Below, piece by piece: positions 59,375-64,000 of a DNA stretch of 64,000 nt (position 1 is its first letter; each line of letters opens with the position of its first letter). The position numbers and the translations under genes are program-made. The stretch is from Pseudofrankia saprophytica. Its GTDB lineage: Bacteria > Actinomycetota > Actinomycetes > Frankiales > Frankiaceae. The stretch covers positions 736,273 to 800,272 of the forward strand of contig NZ_KI912266.1 in NCBI RefSeq assembly GCF_000235425.2, given 5' to 3'. The notes under the pieces are model-generated. The model saw nothing but the letters and a program-made list of their open reading frames with translations, ran no database searches and was not told where the DNA came from.

Positions 59375-60541
59375 TCAGTAGGAGCGGGGCAGGCCGAGGA
59401 CGTGCTCGGAGATGTAGTTCATGACCATCTCCTGGGAGACCGGAGCGATCTTCATCAGCCGCGACTCGGCCCAGAAACGGCCCACCGGGTACTCCGTGGC
59501 GAAGGAGAAACCGCCGTGGGTCTGCATCGCCCGGTCCGCGGCGAAGAAGGCCGCGTCGGACGCCAGGAACTTCGCGGTGTTCGCGTGCTCCCCGCACGGA
59601 AGGCCCTGGTCGTAGCGCCAGGAGGCCTGCCGGATGACGAGCTCGGCGGCGGCGAGGCGCATGTGTGCCTCGGCCAGCGGGAAGGCGATCCCCTGGTTCT
59701 TGCCGATCGGGCGGCCGAAGACGACCCGCTCGTTGGCGTACTGGGTGGCGACGCGCAGCGCGGCCTTGCCGATGCCGAGCGCCTCGGCGGCGATGAGAAT
59801 GCGCTCCGGGTTCAGGCCGTCGAGCAGGTATTTGAAGCCCCTGCCCTCCTCGCCGACCAGGTCGGACCCGTCGACCCGCAGGCCGTCGTAGCGCACCTCG
59901 CAGGACCCGACGGCGTTGCGGGCGATCTTGTCGATCTGGTGGATGTCGACCTCGGGCCGGCGCAGGTCGGCGAGCAGCAGCGTCATGCCGTCCGTGCGCT
60001 TCCTGACCTCCTCCAGCGGCGTGGTCCGGACCAGCAGCAGCACCTTCTCGGCGACGTGGCCCTTCGTCGTCCACACCTTCTGGCCGTGCACGATGTAGTC
60101 GTCACCGTCGCGGACGGCGCGGGTGGTGATCGACGTCGTGTCGGTGCCCGCGTCCGGCTCGGTGACGCCGAAGGCGACCTGCAGCTCGCCGGTGGCGACC
60201 CGCGGCAGGTACTTCTCCTTCTGCGCCTGGGAGCCGAACTTGACGACCGGGTTCATGCCGAAGACGGAGATGTGCAGCGCGCTGGCGGCGTTCATCGCGC
60301 CGCCGGAGGCCGCGACCTCCTCCATCACGATGGAGGCCTCGGTGATGCCGCCACCGCCGCCGCCGAACTCCTCGGGGATGGCAGTGCCGATCCAGCCGGC
60401 CGCGGCCATCTCGTTGTAGAACTTCCACGGGAACTCGTGGTTCTTCTCGTGCTGGCGCCAGTACTCGGCGTCGAACCCCTTGCAGATGTCCCGCACGGCC
60501 TCGCGGATGGCGGTGTGCTCGGGCGGTTCCTCGAACTCCAT
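59375..60541 (-). CDS. Acyl-CoA dehydrogenase
   Basis: The 388-residue product has the three-domain acyl-CoA dehydrogenase layout: N-terminal helices (YWRQHEKNHEFPWKFYNEM), a central beta domain with the flavin-binding AFGVTEPDAGTDTTSI and VWTTKGHVA blocks, and a C-terminal helical domain with MQTHGGFSFATEYPVGRFW. It oxidises an acyl-CoA to the enoyl-CoA and passes electrons to an electron-transfer flavoprotein. It begins 10 bases after the MaoC gene on the same strand, so the two enzymes are one operon. Confidence 0.92.
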   Translation of the reverse strand: MEFEEPPEHTAIREAVRDICKGFDAEYWRQHEKNHEFPWKFYNEMAAAGWIGTAIPEEFGGGGGGITEASIVMEEVAASGGAMNAASALHISVFGMNPVVKFGSQAQKEKYLPRVATGELQVAFGVTEPDAGTDTTSITTRAVRDGDDYIVHGQKVWTTKGHVAEKVLLLVRTTPLEEVRKRTDGMTLLLADLRRPEVDIHQIDKIARNAVGSCEVRYDGLRVDGSDLVGEEGRGFKYLLDGLNPERILIAAEALGIGKAALRVATQYANERVVFGRPIGKNQGIAFPLAEAHMRLAAAELVIRQASWRYDQGLPCGEHANTAKFLASDAAFFAADRAMQTHGGFSFATEYPVGRFWAESRLMKIAPVSQEMVMNYISEHVLGLPRSY

Positions 60542-60551
60542 GGAGGCTCCC

Positions 60552-61013
60552 TCAGTCCGTCTCGTCCGCGGGCCGGCAGTGCATCAGCGCGGATCGGAAC
60601 GCGCGGCAGACCAGCTCGTCGTACTGGTTGTAGCCGTCGTGGCGGAACTCCACGATCCCGACGCCGGGGCGCGAGCTCGACAACCGCGCCTTGGTCACCT
60701 CGGTGATGACGTGCAGGGTGTCGCCCGCGAACATCGGCTTGGGGAACTCGATCGAGCCGAAACCCAGGTTCGCGACCGTGGTCCCAAGCGTCAGCTCCGG
60801 CACGGCGAGCCCGACGACCGTCGCGACCGTCATCATCGAGTTCAGCAGCGGCCGCCCGAACTCGGTCTTGGACGCGAACTCGTGGTCGAGGTGCAGCGGC
60901 TGGGGGTTCATCGACAGCGTGGTGAACAGCACGTTGTCGGTCTCGGTGAGCGTCCGGGTGATCGCGTGGTGGACGACCGTCCCGACCGGGAGCTCCTCGA
61001 ACCAGGAACCCAT
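60552..61013 (-). CDS. MaoC-type enoyl-CoA hydratase
   Basis: The 153-residue product is a hot-dog-fold hydratase with the MaoC signature: TETDNVLFTTLSMNPQPLHLD (catalytic Asp and His), then FGRPLLNSMMTVATVVG. Length fits a single-domain MaoC. It hydrates an enoyl-CoA, the next step after the acyl-CoA dehydrogenase encoded just downstream. MaoC of this group often pairs with mesaconyl/methylmalyl-CoA-type lyases, which fits the CitE-like gene beyond. Three 22-bp iterons lie 155 bases upstream. Confidence 0.88.
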   Translation of the reverse strand: MGSWFEELPVGTVVHHAITRTLTETDNVLFTTLSMNPQPLHLDHEFASKTEFGRPLLNSMMTVATVVGLAVPELTLGTTVANLGFGSIEFPKPMFAGDTLHVITEVTKARLSSSRPGVGIVEFRHDGYNQYDELVCRAFRSALMHCRPADETD

Positions 61014-61167
61014 TCTCCGGCTCAGCGCACTCGCCTCCTCAGGTTCGGTGCCGGGCCGTTCCGGCACCTGAGACCACACACGGGCTCACTACAGCACGCC
61101 GAGCGACCGTCGCGCCCCGAGAAGTGGCGCGTGCCGCCGCTCGTCCGGCTGGTCCCGCTCTCCCGAT

Positions 61168-61233
61168 CCGATAATTACCATCTCGCGAACCGGTAAGTAC
61201 CATCTCGCAGCCCGGTAGGTCCAGTCTCACGAT
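61168..61233. promoter_or_regulatory. Three 22-bp iterons upstream of MaoC operon
   Basis: Units start at 61168, 61190 and 61212 with the shared pattern CCG(A/G)TA...(A/T)CCA(T)CTC(G/A)C. The first two are close copies (TACCATCTCGC), the third diverged. A 22-bp period places all on one face of the helix. They probably bind a regulator of the acyl-CoA operon. Confidence 0.55.
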
Positions 61234-61259
61234 GCAGGTGGGCCCCGCCCGCGGCTCGG

Positions 61260-62294
61260 CTACGCGGCGGCGGCCGCGAGATCGGTGGCGGCGAGGTCGG
61301 TCGCGGCGAGGTCGGTCGCGGCGACCGAAAGGGCCGCGATCTCGGCGGCCGAGGCGTTGCCGCCCGTGACAACCACCGCGACGCGCTGGCCGGCGAAGTC
61401 ATCCGGACGAGCGAGGATCGCGGCGAGGGCCGCGGCTCCGGCGCCTTCGGCCAGTGTGTGCGCGTCGCTGGCGAGCAGGCGCTGGGCGTCGGCGATCTGG
61501 TCGTCGTCGACCAGGTGGAAGTCGGCGAGGCCGGTGCGCAGGACCCGTTGCGGCAGCTCGTAGCCACGGCCGGTGGCGAGGCCGCAGGCGTTGGTCCGGA
61601 TCGGGCGGCGCACGCACTCTCCGGACCGCCACGAGTCGTGCGCGGCCGGCGCCGACGATGACTGGACGCCGATCACCCGACATCGGGGCGCGAGCCGAGC
61701 GGTGACCAGGCTGGCGCCGGCAGCGCCGGTCCCGCTACCGATCGGGACGATCACCGCGTCGAGGTCGGGCCACGCCTCGACGACCTCGAGATACGCCGTG
61801 CCCACGCCGGCGATGAGTTCGGGAGTGTCACCGGGACTGACGAGCAGTTGGCCGCTCTCGGCGGCGATCTCCTCGGCGCGGGTCTGGGCCGCGGCCATGT
61901 CCGGGCCGTGCAGCTCGACGGTCGCGCCGAGGGCGCCCAAGGCCCGGACCTTCGAGGCGGCGGCGGTCGTCGGCATGACGACCGTGCACGGGGCGTCGAA
62001 GGCGGCGCTGGCATAGGCCATCGACTGGGCGTGGTTGCCGGTCGAGTAGGTGATGGTGCCGCGAGCACGCCGCTCGGACGACATGCCGGCAAGCAGCGTC
62101 AGCCCCCCGCGCACCTTGAACGCGCCGGTTGGCTGGACGTTCTCGTGCTTGACGTAGATCGTCACCCCGACGGCGGCGTTGAGCGCCGGGTAGGTCCACA
62201 TCGGCGTGGCGGGCAGATGGCCGGCCAGCAGGTCCCGGGCGGCGGCGATGTCGTCGAATGTCGGGAGGGCACGGGCGGCAGGACGGTCATCCAT
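61260..62294 (-). CDS. Threonine/serine dehydratase-like PLP enzyme
   Basis: The 344-residue product is a fold-type II PLP enzyme: KHENVQPTGAFKVRGG (Schiff-base Lys), TYSTGNHAQSMAYAS, the phosphate-binding IGSGTGAAG and VVVTGGNASA near the end. It deaminates threonine, serine or a hydroxy-amino acid to a keto acid. It has no ACT regulatory domain, so it is a catabolic type. The last 20 residues are a repeat (ATDLAATDLAATDLAAAAA). The start is ATG 62294 (TTG 62331 is close). It is divergent from a LysR gene. Confidence 0.85.
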   Translation of the reverse strand: MDDRPAARALPTFDDIAAARDLLAGHLPATPMWTYPALNAAVGVTIYVKHENVQPTGAFKVRGGLTLLAGMSSERRARGTITYSTGNHAQSMAYASAAFDAPCTVVMPTTAAASKVRALGALGATVELHGPDMAAAQTRAEEIAAESGQLLVSPGDTPELIAGVGTAYLEVVEAWPDLDAVIVPIGSGTGAAGASLVTARLAPRCRVIGVQSSSAPAAHDSWRSGECVRRPIRTNACGLATGRGYELPQRVLRTGLADFHLVDDDQIADAQRLLASDAHTLAEGAGAAALAAILARPDDFAGQRVAVVVTGGNASAAEIAALSVAATDLAATDLAATDLAAAAA

Positions 62295-62350
62295 GTCACC
62301 ATGGTCAGCCGCGGTCTCCCATTGGTCCAATGCCAGATTTCGGCTAGAAC

Positions 62351-62367
62351 TATCAACGACGTTGATA
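62351..62367. promoter_or_regulatory. LysR-type T-N11-A box
   Basis: TATCAAC-GAC-GTTGATA is a perfect 7-3-7 inverted repeat containing the LysR T-N11-A pattern. It sits between the divergent dehydratase and LysR genes, 11 bases before the LysR start. Confidence 0.7.
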
Positions 62368-62377
62368 TGTTGACCGG

Positions 62378-63457
62378 ATGCTGGACATGACCAGGCTGCG
62401 GGTGCTGGTCGCGGTCGCCCGGCACGGCTCGGTCACCGCCGCGGCTCGCGCCCTCCAGTACGCGCAGCCGTCGGTCAGCCACCACCTGGCCCGGTTGGAG
62501 GCGGAAACCGGCAGCCAGCTCGTCCAGCGCGTCGGCCGCGGGATTCGACTCACCGAAGCGGGCCGGGTGCTGGCAGAACGGGCGGAGGAGATCCTCGGCC
62601 GGCTGGACGCGGCCGAAGCGGAGCTCGCCGCCTACACCGGTCTGCGGGCCGGCCGGGTCCGTCTGGTCGCGTTCCCGTCGGCGCTCGGCACGTTCGTACC
62701 CGCGGCCGCGGCAGCGTTCGCCGCCGACCATCCCGGCGTCGAGCTGCGCCTCACCGAGGCCGAGCCGCCGGACGCCATCCGCCTGTTGCGGGCCGGCGAG
62801 GCGGACGTCGCCCTGCTCTTCGCCTACCGGGACCTGGCGCGGGATGAACACCCGGAAGCCTCGCCGCCCGGCGGCGGGCGGACCCCGGTCACGCAGGCAC
62901 CGACGCCCGCACCGGCACCCGCACCGGCACCGGCACCGGCACCGGCACCGGCGATGGTTCCGCGACCAACGCGGCCGACGCCGAACGAACGGCTGTCGCC
63001 TGACCCGACGTGGATCGAACCGGAGGACGACGGTCTACGCCGGATGACGCTGCTCACCGAGTCGATCTATCTGGTGACTCCGGCGGGCCTAGCGGGAGAC
63101 CGGTTGGCCGACCATCGCCACCGGCGCTGGATCGCGGGCTGCGAACGGTGCCGTACCGCGCTGCTGCGCTCCTGCGCCACCGCGGGATTCAGCCCCGACA
63201 TCGCCTTCACGACCGACGACTACCTGGCCGTCCAGGCGCTCGTCGCCGCCGGCCTCGGCGTGACCACCCTGCCCGGCCTGGCCCTCCAGGCGCATCGCCA
63301 TCCCGGCGTCCGGGCGAGCCGGCTGCCCGGCCAGACCCGCACGGTCAGCGCCGCCGTCCACGGCGAGCCGCCCGACCCGCCGGTCACCGCCGCGCTCCTC
63401 GCTCATCTCAGGGCCGCCACCACCGCCTGGGCGTCCTTCAACGTGACCAAGGACTAG
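62378..63457 (+). CDS. LysR-family regulator with an inserted Pro-Ala repeat
   Basis: The 359-residue product has an intact N-terminal HTH (RLRVLVAVARHGSVTAAARA, then SVSHHLARLEAETG). The effector domain is split by about 50 extra residues (from about 160) that include a PA dipeptide run, APAPAPAPAPAP, encoded by CGGCAC-type short repeats at 62906-62953. The second lobe continues with LLTESIYLVTPAG and GLGVTTLPGLAL. It probably activates the divergent dehydratase. The insertion makes the protein longer than the usual 300 residues. Confidence 0.82.
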   Translation: MLDMTRLRVLVAVARHGSVTAAARALQYAQPSVSHHLARLEAETGSQLVQRVGRGIRLTEAGRVLAERAEEILGRLDAAEAELAAYTGLRAGRVRLVAFPSALGTFVPAAAAAFAADHPGVELRLTEAEPPDAIRLLRAGEADVALLFAYRDLARDEHPEASPPGGGRTPVTQAPTPAPAPAPAPAPAPAPAMVPRPTRPTPNERLSPDPTWIEPEDDGLRRMTLLTESIYLVTPAGLAGDRLADHRHRRWIAGCERCRTALLRSCATAGFSPDIAFTTDDYLAVQALVAAGLGVTTLPGLALQAHRHPGVRASRLPGQTRTVSAAVHGEPPDPPVTAALLAHLRAATTAWASFNVTKD

Positions 63458-63505
63458 CACCGCCGCGAACATCCACGCGGCCTACCCACCCGCTCCCGAG
63501 CCGAC

Positions 63506-63551
63506 AGCCCGGCGCTGGTACCGGCCGTGGGGCCGGTACCAGCGCCGGGCT
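63506..63551. terminator. Very strong terminator, 21-bp perfect stem
   Basis: The arms 63506-63526 and 63531-63551 are perfect reverse complements (GGCGCTGGTACCGGCC and its partner) with a 4-base loop GTGG. It lies between converging genes and should stop both. Confidence 0.85.
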
Positions 63552-63575
63552 GCGTGCGCCGGGCTCGACGAGCCG

Positions 63576-64000
63576 CTAGCTCGCCGGCTTCGTCAGGTCG
63601 TAGACGGTCTGACTCCCGACGGTGACGGAAGTGAACGTCGCCTGGACCCAACTGGCGATCTGGGAGTTGGCACCGCCACCGCCGCCGAAGCCGCCACCGC
63701 CGCCGCCTCCACCGAGGTAGTAGTGGATCTTGCCGTCGGCGACGTACTGCTTGAACTGGTCCAGGGTGAGGACCTCGTCGCTTCCCGTGAAACCACCGAT
63801 CGCCATCACCGGAAGGCCGCCGGTGGCGAGCTCCAGCGACGCGGCGCTCTGCGCCGAGCTCACGGCGGCGACCCAGCGATACCCGTCGGATCCGCTGGTG
63901 AGGAGCTGGGTGACAGCGCTGTCGGCCTGCCCCTCCATGCCGCCACCGCCACCGCCGAGGCCGCGGTCCTGACCGGTCAGGTCGCCGTCCTGACCGCTCG
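63576..64000 (-). CDS. C-terminal part of a membrane glycosyltransferase (family 39-like), cut by window edge
   Basis: The frame is open to the right edge, and about 140 codons are seen. It contains ATGGLPVMAIGGFTGSDEVL, then LDQFKQYVADGKIHYYL, a Gly-rich stretch and SQIASWVQATFTSVTVG, ending YDLTKPAS. This matches the extracytoplasmic tail of actinobacterial YkcB/ArnT-like glycosyltransferases. The membrane part lies beyond the window. Confidence 0.75.
   Translation of the reverse strand, partial: SGQDGDLTGQDRGLGGGGGGMEGQADSAVTQLLTSGSDGYRWVAAVSSAQSAASLELATGGLPVMAIGGFTGSDEVLTLDQFKQYVADGKIHYYLGGGGGGGGFGGGGGANSQIASWVQATFTSVTVGSQTVYDLTKPAS

Overview
This is a high-GC actinobacterial chromosome segment. 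The gene content points to the Frankiaceae (Frankia, Parafrankia or Pseudofrankia) or a close relative: SARP/AfsR-type regulators, an AveC-family protein, MmpL, cytochrome P450, acyl-CoA dehydrogenase/MaoC genes, a mycothiol-type DinB protein, and a pSAM2-like actinomycete integrative and conjugative element (AICE). The genus is an inference from gene content only.

Region 1 (1-15 kb) is ordinary accessory chromosome. It holds a small lipoprotein, YaaA, a divergent TetR/SDR pair with a visible operator, a Leu/Ile/Val-binding-type lipoprotein, an integrase scrap, an MmpL exporter, a fused double-TetR protein, and a P450/SDR/substrate-binding-protein cluster with a broken luciferase-like gene. 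Region 2 (15-31 kb) has a coupled AveC-family operon, a secreted protein, a LysR regulator, a DinB/mycothiol protein, an HxlR/membrane-protein pair, an anti-sigma/PP2C pair, a two-gene ferritin-like cassette behind a frameshifted CBS gene, several small orphan genes, a second integrase scrap and a SARP regulator.

Region 3 (30,942-47,958) is an AICE of about 16.9 kb inserted in the 3' part of a tRNA-Arg(ACG) gene. It is bounded by a 99-bp perfect direct repeat that carries the tRNA 3' half plus its terminator. The conserved backbone lies at 36.7-47.8 kb: APH-like kinase, XRE/TPR and XRE regulators, two coupled small proteins, an FtsK/TraSA translocase overlapping a RepSA-type HUH replication initiator, a small HTH excisionase, a second HTH regulator, and a tyrosine integrase ending next to the attachment site. 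The left 5 kb is different. It holds cargo genes of lower GC (HEAT-like protein, membrane-anchored protein, HEPN-like protein, Mrr-type nuclease) separated by a series of attP-like modules. Each module has a tRNA anticodon-loop-like core, then iterons of GTCC(A/G)C type at 10-bp spacing starting about 14 bp further on, a second iteron set 51 bp (in one copy 61 bp) after the first, and usually TTGGCTG just after it. Two more copies lie outside the element, at 16.7 and 26.3 kb. The cores resemble different tRNAs (Arg, Thr, Met and perhaps others). This stack of modules is the most interesting feature of the window.

Region 4 (48-64 kb) is chromosome again: tatA, a 20-copy 7-bp repeat and a long perfect hairpin, an amidohydrolase, a CPBP-protease/hemerythrin fusion, an AfsR-type ATPase regulator, a phosphodiesterase/nucleotide pyrophosphatase-type protein, a CitE-like lyase, an acyl-CoA dehydrogenase/MaoC pair with three 22-bp iterons upstream, a threonine-dehydratase-like enzyme divergent from a LysR regulator, and the 3' end of a glycosyltransferase gene cut by the window edge.

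All calls come from reading motifs and translated products. No database search was possible.
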